Below, piece by piece: positions 1 to 9,013 of a stretch of DNA of 64,000 bases (its first letter is position 1; the number at the start of each line of letters is the position of its first letter). Both the position numbers and the translations under genes were made by a program. The notes under the pieces were generated by a model. The model made no database searches, was not told the DNA's origin, and was given only the letters and a program-made list of their open reading frames with translations. Origin of the DNA: Shewanella intestini (GTDB lineage Bacteria; Pseudomonadota; Gammaproteobacteria; Enterobacterales; Shewanellaceae); contig NZ_JAAIKR010000009.1 in the NCBI RefSeq assembly GCF_018221465.1, forward strand, positions 88,185 through 152,184, read 5' to 3'.

Positions 1-181
1 AGGCTTATGGTTACAAATAGACAGCTGCGCATTAGGGCTTGCTGGCGGTGAATTACATCAATGGTATCTCGATGGCACACCTGCCAACTTATGCGATTGG
101 CCACAAGCTATTGGTCGTTATGTTGAAGAATGTCGCCAAGTATCACGTCAGCCATTTACCCTCTTGGAGCCAACGTTATGA
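1..181 (+). CDS. C-terminal fragment of an unidentified protein upstream of hydE
   Basis: An open frame enters the window at base 2 and runs for 59 codons to a TGA at 179-181. It overlaps the hydE start codon in an ATGA junction, so the two are very likely translationally coupled and in one operon. The visible tail has two Cys and several Trp and ends in LLEPTL. I do not recognise the fold. In Shewanella hydrogenase operons a small gene (hydX) lies between hydG and hydE, and this position fits that gene, but the fragment does not resemble what I remember of TM1266-type proteins. The start and most of the protein lie outside the window. Confidence 0.7.
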   Translation, partial: GLWLQIDSCALGLAGGELHQWYLDGTPANLCDWPQAIGRYVEECRQVSRQPFTLLEPTL

Positions 182-1212
182 CCGCTGCAACCATTAGCCC
201 AATGGCGTTAAACAAACAACAAATACTTTCCCTGTTGCAAGGTCAACAAGACACCTGGTTATTTGACCAAGCGCAGCGTATCACCTCACAGGTATTTGCC
301 GATAATGTTTACTTACGCGGTATTGTTGAGTTTTCAAATTATTGTCTTCACAACTGCCATTATTGTGGCTTGCGCAGCGCTAACCGTAAGGTGGTCCGCT
401 ATCGATTATCAGAGCAAGAAATACTGTCAGCAGTAGACAACATTGTGGCGGCAGGACTAAACACCGTGGTGCTGCAATCGGGCGATGACAAACACTATCG
501 AAGCGAGGTAATTACAAGACTCATTGTGGCGATTAAGCAAAAACACGACATTGCCATTACGCTATCGCTCGGCGATCGCCATTCCCACGAGTTACAACAA
601 TGGCGCGCAGCAGGCGCCGACAGATACTTATTAAAAATGGAAACCTTTGATCAAACCCTGTTTGAACAATGCCGACCAAAAGCCGACTTTCACCAACGCT
701 TACATCAACTTAAAACATTACAATCACTTGGGTATCAAACCGGATCTGGCATTATCACTGACCTACCCGGCACAACAGATGAACGGCTTGCCAACGACAT
801 ATTAACGCTCACCCAAATGGAGCTCGATATGTTGGCTTGCGGCCCGTTTGTTGCTCATCAGCAAACCCCTTTTGCCGATGAGCCAAACGGGAACGTGCTA
901 ACCAGTCAGCGAGTAAGCGCCATATTGCGCCTAATGAACCCTTACGCCAATATTCCGGCCACCAGCTCATTAGAGGTATTAACCCGCGGCGCGCGTGAAC
1001 AAGCACTATTGCGTGGCTGCAATGTGATAATGCCTTCGTTCACACCAGAAAAAGGATACGTTAATTACAGTATCTACCCGGGGAAAAATGCCTCCACGAT
1101 TGCAACCCAACCACGTTTAAACGCGATGTTCGAACAAATAAATGCCCACGGCTTACATCCATGCTTAAGCCGCGGAGATTCGAAAAGGAACCCACATGTG
1201 CCAAGGAATTAA
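178..1212 (+). CDS. hydE: [FeFe] hydrogenase H-cluster radical SAM maturase HydE
   Basis: HydE is a radical S-adenosylmethionine enzyme that, with HydG and HydF, builds the 2Fe subcluster of [FeFe] hydrogenase in the cytoplasm. The radical SAM triad CX3CX2C is visible as CLHNCHYC, about residues 56-63, followed by a GLR motif and a TIM-barrel-like body. From the ATG at 178 the protein is 344 aa, close to the roughly 350 aa of characterised HydE. A frame start at 130 is possible but would extend past the family N-terminus and deep into the upstream gene, whereas ATG 178 overlaps the upstream stop as ATGA. The 3' end overlaps hydF by 17 bp, so hydE and hydF are co-transcribed and coupled. The hydrogenase structural genes would be expected further upstream, outside the window. 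Confidence 0.93.
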   Translation: MTAATISPMALNKQQILSLLQGQQDTWLFDQAQRITSQVFADNVYLRGIVEFSNYCLHNCHYCGLRSANRKVVRYRLSEQEILSAVDNIVAAGLNTVVLQSGDDKHYRSEVITRLIVAIKQKHDIAITLSLGDRHSHELQQWRAAGADRYLLKMETFDQTLFEQCRPKADFHQRLHQLKTLQSLGYQTGSGIITDLPGTTDERLANDILTLTQMELDMLACGPFVAHQQTPFADEPNGNVLTSQRVSAILRLMNPYANIPATSSLEVLTRGAREQALLRGCNVIMPSFTPEKGYVNYSIYPGKNASTIATQPRLNAMFEQINAHGLHPCLSRGDSKRNPHVPRN

Positions 1213-2428
1213 TCCCCAAAGCAATCCATCACAACTTGCCCCACGAGGTATGCGCCACCAAATTGCACTTTTAGGCCGTCGTAATGCCGGTAAATCGTCA
1301 ATATTAAACATGATGGTCGGCCAACAAGTGTCCATTGTGTCCGACATAAAAGGCACGACCACAGATGCGGTTGCCAAGCCTTACGAATTACTGCCATTAG
1401 GGCCAGTGACATTTTTTGATACCGCCGGTGTTGATGATGGCAGTGAACTAGGCCCGCAAAGGATACAGGCCACATTACAAGTGATGTACCGCGCCGATAT
1501 CGCGCTGTTAGTTACTGATGAGCAAGGGCTCACTGACACCGAACTGGCGTTAATTGCGCAAGCTAAAACCCTGCAATTACCCTTATTAGTGGTATTTAAT
1601 AAAACCGATTTACGCGCACTACATCCAAAAGATAGCGCCTATTGCACCGAACAACAGCTGCCTTTTGTGGCGGTTTCGGCCGCCACCTCAAAGGGCAATG
1701 CCGACCTAAAACAAGCCATTTATGACCTCGTGCCTGAGGAGTTAAAAAATGAACCCGCACTCGCCAGTGATTTGTACCAAGCAGGCGATCATGTAGTATG
1801 TGTGGTCCCCATTGATACTGCTGCGCCTAAAGGCCGGTTAATCCTCCCGCAAGTGCAAATTTTACGTGAGGCACTCGATAACAACGCCATCGCCACCGTC
1901 GTAAAAGAGACCCAACTACCGGATTTATTGCAACAACTTCCCAGCCCACCGGCATTGATCATCTCAGATGCGCAGGTGATAAAACACATTGACCAAATCG
2001 TACCGCAAACGATTCCGCTCACCACCTTCTCAACCCTTTTTGCGCGTTTTAAAGGTGACTTAACCGCAATGGAAGCCGGTGCTGAGCAGTTCGATAACTT
2101 GCAAGATGGTGACAAAATATTGATTTGTGAAGCTTGCAGTCATAACCCGCAAGCAGATGATATTGGCCGCGTAAAACTACCTAAGTGGATTAACAGCTAT
2201 ACCAACAAACAATTAGAATTTGAGGTGGTAATGGGACATGATTTCCCCAACAACCTTGAAGAATTTGCCTTAGTGGTGCATTGCGGCGCTTGCATGTTTA
2301 ACCGCACCGAAATGCTGCGCCGAGTGAGAGAGTGCCAACGTCGTGGTGTCGCCATCACTAACTATGGGGTAGCAATATCTAAGCTACAAGGCGTGTTGCC
2401 TAGAATAATGAAGCCTTTTAAGGTGTAA
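1196..2428 (+). CDS. hydF: [FeFe] hydrogenase H-cluster maturation GTPase HydF
   Basis: HydF is the scaffold GTPase that receives the 2Fe precursor made by HydE and HydG and delivers it to apo-hydrogenase. The N-terminal GTPase domain shows a P-loop (GRRNAGKSS, about residues 27-35), a switch I region with KGTTTD, a DTAG motif and NKTD. The C-terminal Fe-S cluster domain shows CSH near residue 315 and HCGAC near residue 362, the CxH...HCxxC ligand pattern of HydF. Length 410 aa is normal. It starts inside the end of hydE (17-bp overlap) and is followed by a strong terminator, so it is the last gene of the maturation operon. Confidence 0.95.
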   Translation: MCQGINPQSNPSQLAPRGMRHQIALLGRRNAGKSSILNMMVGQQVSIVSDIKGTTTDAVAKPYELLPLGPVTFFDTAGVDDGSELGPQRIQATLQVMYRADIALLVTDEQGLTDTELALIAQAKTLQLPLLVVFNKTDLRALHPKDSAYCTEQQLPFVAVSAATSKGNADLKQAIYDLVPEELKNEPALASDLYQAGDHVVCVVPIDTAAPKGRLILPQVQILREALDNNAIATVVKETQLPDLLQQLPSPPALIISDAQVIKHIDQIVPQTIPLTTFSTLFARFKGDLTAMEAGAEQFDNLQDGDKILICEACSHNPQADDIGRVKLPKWINSYTNKQLEFEVVMGHDFPNNLEEFALVVHCGACMFNRTEMLRRVRECQRRGVAITNYGVAISKLQGVLPRIMKPFKV

Positions 2429-2448
2429 GATTTATTTTGCTGACGCCA

Positions 2449-2480
2449 CTAAAAAGCCAAACATAAGTTTGGCTTTTTAG
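2449..2480 (+). terminator. Rho-independent terminator after hydF
   Basis: A perfect 14-bp stem (2449-2462 with 2467-2480) around an ATAA loop, with A-run on one side and T-run on the other. It can end transcription of the hyd operon on the plus strand and could act in both directions. Confidence 0.9.
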
Positions 2481-2502
2481 GTTTTTAGCAGTTAATTTTC
2501 AT

Positions 2503-2592
2503 CTTAGTCTTAGCCTTAGTCTTAGCCTTAGTCTTAGCCTTAGTCTTAGCCTTAGTCTTAGCCTTAGTCTTAGCCTTAGCCTTAGCCTTAGT
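2503..2592. repeat. Hexanucleotide tandem array (CTTAGY), 15 units
   Basis: Fifteen uninterrupted copies of the hexamer CTTAGT or CTTAGC, mostly alternating so that the larger period is 12 bp. The last few units lose the alternation (CTTAGC three times, then CTTAGT). It lies between the hydF terminator and the 3' end of the DUF3087 gene, in no gene. Such arrays arise by slippage and vary in length between strains. Confidence 0.95.
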
Positions 2593-2612
2593 CAGCATCA
2601 ACGTAATCTAGA

Positions 2613-3134
2613 TTAATACTGTGCCAACATACTTTGCTCAAAATCATCAGTGCTCACGGTTAGGTTCAATTGCTGTATTTGTGCCTCAATCTGCTCAAGT
2701 TCAGCAGTGACTTTTTCCATCGTTAAGGTGTTATTGTCCAGCTCATACACATTGGCAAGGCTTTGGTAGTAAAACAGTGAAATAATGAGCGCGTCGGTTT
2801 GATTATCGTTGGCGGCTTGCTTAATCTTGGTAAGTTTTTTAAAGATTTTGTTTTGCAGCTGCTTTAATTGCCACACGTAATACACTTCATGAAACTGCGG
2901 CTTTTCGCGATTTTTACGCACAATGAATGTGCATATCATCAAGGCGATGATCACCCCTAAAAAATTCAAATTAAAATTGCCCGTCGAACCATCGGGCATG
3001 GCTTGTGAACCATAAAAGGCAATCAGCACTTGGCCAATCAGTACCGACAACCCCGCTAACATCGCAATCAATGCCATTTGCACCCGATTGTTCATTTTGC
3101 GGTATTGGGCTTTATTGATAACTTCTAACTTCAT
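2613..3134 (-). CDS. DUF3087 family membrane protein
   Basis: A 173-aa protein with two hydrophobic segments near the N-terminus (about residues 18-42 and 55-75), separated by a short periplasmic loop, followed by a charged, helical cytoplasmic tail. The order and sequence resemble the DUF3087 family, which is common in Shewanella, Vibrio and relatives and has no known function. It is a monocistronic gene convergent with hydF; the hexanucleotide array sits just beyond its stop codon. Confidence 0.75.
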   Translation of the reverse strand: MKLEVINKAQYRKMNNRVQMALIAMLAGLSVLIGQVLIAFYGSQAMPDGSTGNFNLNFLGVIIALMICTFIVRKNREKPQFHEVYYVWQLKQLQNKIFKKLTKIKQAANDNQTDALIISLFYYQSLANVYELDNNTLTMEKVTAELEQIEAQIQQLNLTVSTDDFEQSMLAQY

Positions 3135-3550
3135 TGTGGGTTTATTTCCAAAATATGGGCTGAAATGGTGACCATAGCATACTGTTTAACCGCCATGAAC
3201 TCACCTAGCAACCTGTTGCTTTAGTAACAATTCAAGAACACATCACACTATTGACTTTCATTACGAATATAAACTTAAAACCAAACCTACACCCCAACAC
3301 AACATCAGTAACAACAAACGTCACTTCAGCACCCAGTATTCACACAAAAATGCCTTTCGCTGTTGTTTTCGCTGCGCTGACCGTAGAATTAATTTGATAC
3401 AGCGTACTGTCTGTATCCTTTTCAAAACAATCGAAGTGAAGCGTCTTATCTTTTAATCACCGGCTGTGATTTTCATAACTTCACTCATCTTATCGCTCAC
3501 TGAGCTGTCTCAGTTGAGAATCATTGTACTCGTAAATTCAAAGGTATTTC
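3135..3550. other. Intergenic region between DUF3087 gene and gltS
   Basis: About 415 bp without a credible ORF. It must hold the divergent promoters of the two genes. I see no clear operator, repeat or structured RNA in it. Confidence 0.6.
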
Positions 3551-4774
3551 ATGCAAGTTGTCTATTCTATCGGTGAACTGGAATCGTTTATTATTGCGAT
3601 TTTAGTGTTATTTATCGGCCACACTGTTAACCGTCACGTTAGCGTATTAAAAAAATACAATATCCCCGAACCGATTGTGGGGGGGTTAATTGTTGCTGCT
3701 GTGATTACTCTTTTACACTTTAATAATATTGTGTTGGAGTTTAATTTGTCCTTACAAAACACCTTAATGTTGATGTTTTTCAGCACTGTTGGCCTTGCTG
3801 CCAATTACAAACTGCTGATGAAAGGTGGGGTAAAAGTTTTTTGGTTTTTAGGCATCGCCTCGTTGTATATCATTATTCAAAACGCCGTAGGTGTGAGCTT
3901 AGCCAAGGTGTTAGGCTTAGAACCTATTATGGGGTTAATTGCTGGGTCAATTACCTTGTCAGGCGGCCACGGTACGGGTGCGGCTTGGGCGCAAACGTTT
4001 TATGACCAATACGGCATTCATACATTGGCATTAGCCATGGCAGCAGCCACGTTTGGTTTGGTTATTGGCGGGATTATTGGTGGCCCAGTCGCACAGCGAT
4101 TAATTAATAAAAAGGGCTTAGTGTCTTCATACGGTATTGATGGCGACCACCATAAAGATCATCCTGATTTACACACTTACGACCAACTTGAAATCGACCG
4201 CATTAATGCCAAGAGCATTTTAGAGATCTTATTCATTTTATTAGTGTGTGTTGCTGGCTCTCAGGCGATTTCTAAAGGCGTAAATGCATTAGATATTAGC
4301 TTCTTAAAAATGCCGACATTTGTGTACGCACTGTTTATTGGTGTGGTGATCACCAACTTAACGGAAGTGAGTCGCGGTTATAAAATTAACAGCGAATCGG
4401 TTGATATTTTAGGGACGATTTCATTGTCATTGTTCTTAGCAATGGCATTGATGAACCTCAAATTATGGGAAATTTTCAACCTCGCAGTGCCATTGCTCAT
4501 TATCTTAATGATACAGGCAGTGATTATGGCGCTGTTTGCTTACTTTGTGACATTCCGTTTAATGGGCAGTAATTATGACGCGGCAGTTATTGCTGGCGGC
4601 CACTGCGGCTTTGGTATGGGCGCAACCCCAACAGCGGTAATGAACATGGGCGCATTGGTTAATCGCACTGGGCCGTCACCACAAGCATTTATGATTGTGC
4701 CTATTGTAGGGGCGTTCTTTATTGATATCGTTAACGCCATTATCTTACAAGGTTACTTAAGCTTTATTGTGTAA
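3551..4774 (+). CDS. gltS: Sodium/glutamate symporter GltS
   Basis: GltS imports glutamate with sodium across the inner membrane. The 407-aa protein is hydrophobic throughout and carries the two family signature loops, SLSGGHGTGAAWA-like near residues 135-150 and GGHCGFGMGATPTAV-like near residue 355, which are the inverted-repeat re-entrant loops of the ESS family. Length matches E. coli GltS (about 400 aa). It is monocistronic, with a hairpin terminator at 4851-4880. Confidence 0.93.
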   Translation: MQVVYSIGELESFIIAILVLFIGHTVNRHVSVLKKYNIPEPIVGGLIVAAVITLLHFNNIVLEFNLSLQNTLMLMFFSTVGLAANYKLLMKGGVKVFWFLGIASLYIIIQNAVGVSLAKVLGLEPIMGLIAGSITLSGGHGTGAAWAQTFYDQYGIHTLALAMAAATFGLVIGGIIGGPVAQRLINKKGLVSSYGIDGDHHKDHPDLHTYDQLEIDRINAKSILEILFILLVCVAGSQAISKGVNALDISFLKMPTFVYALFIGVVITNLTEVSRGYKINSESVDILGTISLSLFLAMALMNLKLWEIFNLAVPLLIILMIQAVIMALFAYFVTFRLMGSNYDAAVIAGGHCGFGMGATPTAVMNMGALVNRTGPSPQAFMIVPIVGAFFIDIVNAIILQGYLSFIV

Positions 4775-4850
4775 CCCACGCCGCTAAGTCGCCGCTGACG
4801 ATGCAGGTTTAGCGAAATCAACCTCGCCATGTCATGCTTAAGCTAAAAAC

Positions 4851-4880
4851 AAAAACGCCAGACTAAGTCTGGCGTTTTTT
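4851..4880 (+). terminator. Rho-independent terminator after gltS
   Basis: A GC-rich stem of 13-14 bp (arms around 4851-4864 and 4866-4880) followed by a T run, about 75 bp after the gltS stop. Confidence 0.9.
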
Positions 4881-5002
4881 ATTTCATCGATTTAGCAACA
4901 TTAAGCCGATGACTTTTTTCTATTAATAGCGCAACTCAATGGGTTACCAGCATAGTGATACAAAGGCATATCTTTAATGCATAGATAAACAGAGCGGGTC
5001 AA

Positions 5003-5269
5003 TTAAGCTTCTTCTGCTTTTGCCGCTTCTTTGCTTGCACAGTGACCGCACTGGTTAATGGTAAAACCTTGTTCACCTTCAGTGATTCGGCCATTACTAA
5101 CAAACAAATCAACAAGTTGTTCACCTGTCATATCGCTAGCTTGGCAAGTATGAAACTGCGCTTGCTCACCAAATTCCTGTGCAACTAATGCTAACCACTG
5201 ATCACGAGGTTGAGGAGAGTGAGACTTCATTAAATTAATGACATTACGACCATGAATTGACTTTGACAT
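5003..5269 (-). CDS. yecH: YecH family metal-binding protein (DUF2492)
   Basis: An 88-aa cytoplasmic protein of the YecH/DUF2492 family. The family pattern is visible: SIHGRNVINLM at the N-terminus, then FHTC near residue 40 with a downstream MTGEQL stretch, and a C-terminal CGHC pair. The conserved His and Cys residues suggest metal binding, but the biochemical role is unknown. About 95 bp upstream (5362-5378) lies TGATAATTATTTGTA, whose left half is a perfect Fur 7-mer and whose right half is poor, so iron control is possible but weakly supported. Confidence 0.85.
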   Translation of the reverse strand: MSKSIHGRNVINLMKSHSPQPRDQWLALVAQEFGEQAQFHTCQASDMTGEQLVDLFVSNGRITEGEQGFTINQCGHCASKEAAKAEEA

Positions 5270-5540
5270 GAGAGACCTTTTAAAAATAAAACAAAATTGT
5301 ACCCCCTAGCTCACCTTGTTAAAGTTGCGTTAGGTCAAGGTTTAGGCAGGGAATAAAAGCTAAATGATAATTATTTGTACCAAATCACATCCCCATCAAG
5401 CAGATAACGACGCTGAGAAAGTGAATATTAAATGAAAGGGTGAAGGGGAATACGCACACCAATAGGACGATAACCAAGTTTCATGCCAGCAGGCTTGGCC
5501 TAAAACCTCGCCAAGCTGACAATCATCAATGATGACAAAC

Positions 5541-6971
5541 TTACATTTCTAGATCCACATCAGAGGTAATTTTGGTTGAACAAGCCAACACATAACCGGC
5601 TTCAATTTCTGCTGCGGTTAAGGTCATTTTACTGCTTGAAATCGTCGTGCCATCGGTGACTTTACACTTACATGCACCACACACACCGCTACGACAAGCA
5701 GCAATAATCGGCAGCCCTTCTGCCTCAATGCCTTCAAGTAAGGTTTGGTCGCTGCCAAGGGCAATCTCTTTATCCGCGACCTTTAACATAAATCCACCAG
5801 CGGCTTTATGTTCACTGGCACTCAACTTAGGCGCATTTGAGGTTACACTTGCCACTTCACCAAAACTTTCTTGGTTAAAGTTGTCCATATTAAAGTCAGC
5901 GGCTTCTAACATGGCTTTTACCGCATCCATGTAAGATTGTGGGCCACAAACAAACACTGTACGGCTTTGATAATCAGGAACTAGCGTGGCTAGCTTTTCA
6001 ACGTTAATACGCCCAGTTTCAAATTGAGTACCGTCAAAACGTGCTGATAAACTGGCGGTTTCACTGCCTTCACGCAATAAGTAACTTAATGAAAATTGTG
6101 GACTGCGTTGCGCCATGGATGCCATCGCATCGGCAAAAATAACGTCGTGACTGCTTTGAGCACTGTGAACAAAAGCAATATCACTATCAACACTGGTGTC
6201 GCATAACCAACGTGACATTGAATGCATCGGCGTAACACCACTACCTGCACTTAAAAACAAGTATTTGTCAGCGGCAATATCAATAAGGTTGAATGCGCCA
6301 TCAGGGCCAACAACCGTCACTTCGTCGTCCACATTTAGGTGTTCAGCTAAATGGTTAGAGACCAAACCACCTTCAATACGCTTCACCGTAACCATTAACG
6401 AATAAGGCCGTGATGGTGAAGATGCAATGGTATAACTGCGATAAACTGTTTTACCGTCAATGGTTAACTTAAAAGTTAAAAATTGACCCGGCTTAAAGTT
6501 AAACTTCACAGGCTCTAGGCCTTTAAAGCGAAAGCTCACCACATCGTGGGTTTCGTTCCATTTTTCAATGCAGCGCAATGTGACTTCTCTGCGTTGCCAT
6601 TCATCTGCCGCTAACACTTGCGCTTGAGTTGGCTGAGTTTGTGTTTGCTTAGAGGCTAATGCGCCAGCAAATGAAAAACCGCCTGTTGCAGGTTTAGTTG
6701 CCGCAGGTTTTTGCGCACTAGCCAGCGCGCCTGAAAATGAAAAGCCTGAACTAGCAGGTTTTTCAGCGGCTTTGGCAGGGGTTGATGTGGCGTTGTCAGC
6801 TTGAGCAGACGACAACGCACCAGCAAAAGAAAAACCAGATGAGCTTGGCGCCGCGGGTGTCGTTTTCAAGTTGGCATCGGTGGTCGGTGCGTTTGAGTTA
6901 TCGCTGGCCGGCTCTTTTGATGATTGAGCGGATGCCAATGCTGTTGAAAATGAAAATCCTGAGGTACTCAT
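5541..6971 (-). CDS. hcr: NADH oxidoreductase Hcr, with N-terminal repeat extension
   Basis: Hcr passes electrons from NADH to the hybrid cluster protein Hcp, which lies 70 bp upstream on the same strand. The enzyme core is a ferredoxin-NADP reductase-like FAD/NAD module (about residues 125-365; FAD-binding RSYTIASSP and NAD-binding LSAGSGVTPM are visible) followed by a plant-type 2Fe-2S ferredoxin domain with CRSGVCGACKC and a distal ACS. Unusually, the first 110 residues are a low-complexity region with four copies of GFSFxxALxSxQ at about 5-16, 46-57, 76-87 and 98-109, joined by Ala/Pro/Thr/Lys linkers. E. coli Hcr is about 320 aa; the 476 aa here reflect this extension. The four copies may be docking motifs, but that is inference. 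Confidence 0.9.
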   Translation of the reverse strand: MSTSGFSFSTALASAQSSKEPASDNSNAPTTDANLKTTPAAPSSSGFSFAGALSSAQADNATSTPAKAAEKPASSGFSFSGALASAQKPAATKPATGGFSFAGALASKQTQTQPTQAQVLAADEWQRREVTLRCIEKWNETHDVVSFRFKGLEPVKFNFKPGQFLTFKLTIDGKTVYRSYTIASSPSRPYSLMVTVKRIEGGLVSNHLAEHLNVDDEVTVVGPDGAFNLIDIAADKYLFLSAGSGVTPMHSMSRWLCDTSVDSDIAFVHSAQSSHDVIFADAMASMAQRSPQFSLSYLLREGSETASLSARFDGTQFETGRINVEKLATLVPDYQSRTVFVCGPQSYMDAVKAMLEAADFNMDNFNQESFGEVASVTSNAPKLSASEHKAAGGFMLKVADKEIALGSDQTLLEGIEAEGLPIIAACRSGVCGACKCKVTDGTTISSSKMTLTAAEIEAGYVLACSTKITSDVDLEM

Positions 6972-7000
6972 AATTCACCTTACATACTAAAAATAAAAAA

Positions 7001-7032
7001 ACGGCGATAGCAGCCAAAGCCACTATCGCCGT
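7001..7032 (-). terminator. Hairpin terminator/attenuator between hcp and hcr
   Basis: In the 70-bp gap between the two genes, read on the minus strand, a stem of about 11 bp (ACGGCGATAG and its complement) is followed by a run of T residues. It would end most hcp transcripts and leave hcr expressed by read-through at a lower level. Confidence 0.8.
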
Positions 7033-7041
7033 ATTCACAGA

Positions 7042-8703
7042 TTAAGCGCCTTTGTTAAGCATCGCGTTTAAGTCTGTTGCTACATCAGTGGTAGTACGAA
7101 GACCAAATTGATCTTCTAAAATCTTAGCAAGGTTTTCAGTTAAGAAACCTGGAGCGCTAGGACCTGTACGGATGTTTTTAACACCAAGCGATAATAATGT
7201 CAGTAATACTACAATCGCTTTTTGCTCGAACCAAGAAAGGACAAGGTGTAATGGCAATTCGTTAATGTCACATTCAAAAATGTCTTTTAACGCAAGTGCT
7301 AATTGGATTGCAGAATAAGCATCGTTACATTGTCCAATATCTAATAGACGTGGAACACCGTTGATGTCACCAAACTCAAGTTTGTTGAATTTGTATTTAC
7401 CACAACCTAACGTCAAGATGATTGAGTCATCTGGTACTGAAGTGGCTAAATCAGTGAAGTAACTACGTTCAGTTTTGTCACCGTCACAACCCCCAATAAG
7501 GAAGAAGTTTTTGATTGAACCGTTTTTCACGTTTTCAACAACAGTTGGCGCAGCCGCCATTAATGCATTATGTGCAAAACCAATGGTGATCATGTGTGGA
7601 ATTTCGTCGTATTTAAAGCCTTCAAGTGCTTGTGCTTTTTCTACAACTTGGCTGAAATCGTCACCTTCAACGTGAGTAACGCCAGGCCAGCCAACAATAC
7701 TACGAGTGTAAATACGGTCTGCATAATCGCCAACATTTGGGTCGATAATACAGTTAGAGGTCATCACAACAGCGCCTGGGAAAGTACCAAACTCTTGTTG
7801 TTGGTTTTGCCAAGCACTACCGTAGTTACCTACTAAGTGTGGGTATTTTTTTAGCTCAGGGTAAGCAAGAGCAGGTAGCATTTCACCGTGGGTATAAACG
7901 TTAATGTCTTTACCTTCAGTTTGTTGCAAGATGAGCTCTAAATCTTTCATATCATGGCCAGAAACCAAGATAGCTTTACCTTTAACAGACTTAGTGTTGA
8001 CTTGAGTTGGTTCTGGGTGACCAAATGAAGCCGTTTCACCCGCATCAAGCATTGCCATTATACGGTAGTTAAGTTGGCCAATTTCCATAGCAGTAGCAAA
8101 TAGTTGGTCAGCATCAACTGAATCTTCACCAATAAATGCCATGATTTTATGGAAATCACCAGCAACTTCAGCGTCAGTTTGGTCTAATACGCGAGCATGC
8201 TCCATGTAAGCTGCTGCACCTTTTAAGCCATATAGGCATAAAAGACGAAGACCAAGAATATCTTCATGTACATCACCGCGGTTAGGTAGTGCGATAGGTG
8301 CTTGTTCAAGCATTTCAAGTTGACTTGCAGCAAGGTTTAATTCGCCTTGATTAGCAATAACAACAGGAGTTTGACCAGCAGCTTCACATGCAGCAACGTA
8401 AGCGGCTTTTAATTCATCACGGTAAGCTTGCGCTTGTTGTGCATAACCTGCTAAACGGTCGTCATCAAAGTTAACGTTAGTTAGCGTTGCGAAAAATGCT
8501 TTTGGTACAAACGTGTCAACTTCAGGATTAACAATACCAAATTCACGTGCTTTAACAGCATAAGCTGACACGCCTTGCAGCATATAAATAAGTAGATCTT
8601 GAAGGTCTGATGTTGAGGCTAATTTGCCACACATGCCTTGAGTATAACTACAGCCATTACCTTCTGGGGTACGAATTGTTTGCTCACATTGAACACAGAA
8701 CAT
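7042..8703 (-). CDS. hcp: Hybrid cluster protein / hydroxylamine reductase Hcp (class II)
   Basis: Hcp carries an Fe-S cluster plus a 4Fe-2S-2O hybrid cluster and acts in nitric oxide and hydroxylamine detoxification or protein S-nitrosylation under anaerobiosis. The N-terminal cysteines are spaced CX2CX11CX6C (about C3, C6, C18, C25), the class II pattern of E. coli. Hybrid-cluster ligand regions such as [24 protein letters not shown] and DIGQCND follow. I chose the ATG at 8703 (MFCVQCEQ, 553 aa) because AGGAG lies 9 bases upstream; the GTG two codons earlier is too close to it. An inverted-repeat operator lies 26-42 bp upstream. Confidence 0.95.
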   Translation of the reverse strand: MFCVQCEQTIRTPEGNGCSYTQGMCGKLASTSDLQDLLIYMLQGVSAYAVKAREFGIVNPEVDTFVPKAFFATLTNVNFDDDRLAGYAQQAQAYRDELKAAYVAACEAAGQTPVVIANQGELNLAASQLEMLEQAPIALPNRGDVHEDILGLRLLCLYGLKGAAAYMEHARVLDQTDAEVAGDFHKIMAFIGEDSVDADQLFATAMEIGQLNYRIMAMLDAGETASFGHPEPTQVNTKSVKGKAILVSGHDMKDLELILQQTEGKDINVYTHGEMLPALAYPELKKYPHLVGNYGSAWQNQQQEFGTFPGAVVMTSNCIIDPNVGDYADRIYTRSIVGWPGVTHVEGDDFSQVVEKAQALEGFKYDEIPHMITIGFAHNALMAAAPTVVENVKNGSIKNFFLIGGCDGDKTERSYFTDLATSVPDDSIILTLGCGKYKFNKLEFGDINGVPRLLDIGQCNDAYSAIQLALALKDIFECDINELPLHLVLSWFEQKAIVVLLTLLSLGVKNIRTGPSAPGFLTENLAKILEDQFGLRTTTDVATDLNAMLNKGA

Positions 8704-8728
8704 TGACACACTCTCCTAATTGCTAATC

Positions 8729-8745
8729 ATGTATAACATTTACAT
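8729..8745 (-). promoter_or_regulatory. NsrR-like operator upstream of hcp
   Basis: On the minus strand, 17 bp reading ATGTAAATGTTATACAT have ATGTA/TACAT half-sites that match the spacing and ends of the gammaproteobacterial NsrR box (ATGYATTTNAAATRCAT). NsrR is the nitric oxide-sensing repressor known to control hcp in many enterobacteria and relatives. The central bases fit less well, so the assignment is probable, not certain. Confidence 0.6.
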
Positions 8746-8900
8746 GTTTAAAGCGAGTGTACTCTTTACTGAGAAAATCAAAACCTATTTTAAACACACG
8801 TTAATCATTTTATGAGTTATATCACTTTTTCTTGAATCGCGTGACTCAGCATAAATAATAATTAATTCAATATTAATCATATATTTAGTTATAAAAACAA

Positions 8901-8936
8901 AAAAATACCGCTAATGATAAAATTAACGGTATTTTT
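8901..8936 (-). terminator. Hairpin terminator downstream of the FG-GAP gene
   Basis: Ten-base arms AAAAATACCG (8901-8910) and CGGTATTTTT (8927-8936) enclose a 16-nt AT-rich loop. It lies about 80 bp beyond the stop of the minus-strand FG-GAP gene and ends in a T run on that strand. Confidence 0.65.
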
Positions 8937-9013
8937 CTGAACACGGCCTTTAAGAGCACGCTAAAACATTGACTTTATTGATAATGAATCTTATTTGCAT
9001 GTAAAAACAGCAC

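Noticed and set aside
2503-2592. CRISPR array in the CTTAGY repeats
   Set aside because: No spacers; it is a simple tandem repeat. The same holds for the ACTCAAA array at 23861-23957. No CRISPR-like pattern was found anywhere.
5362-5378. Fur box upstream of yecH
   Set aside because: Only one half-site fits the consensus, so it is mentioned in the gene entry but not listed as a site.
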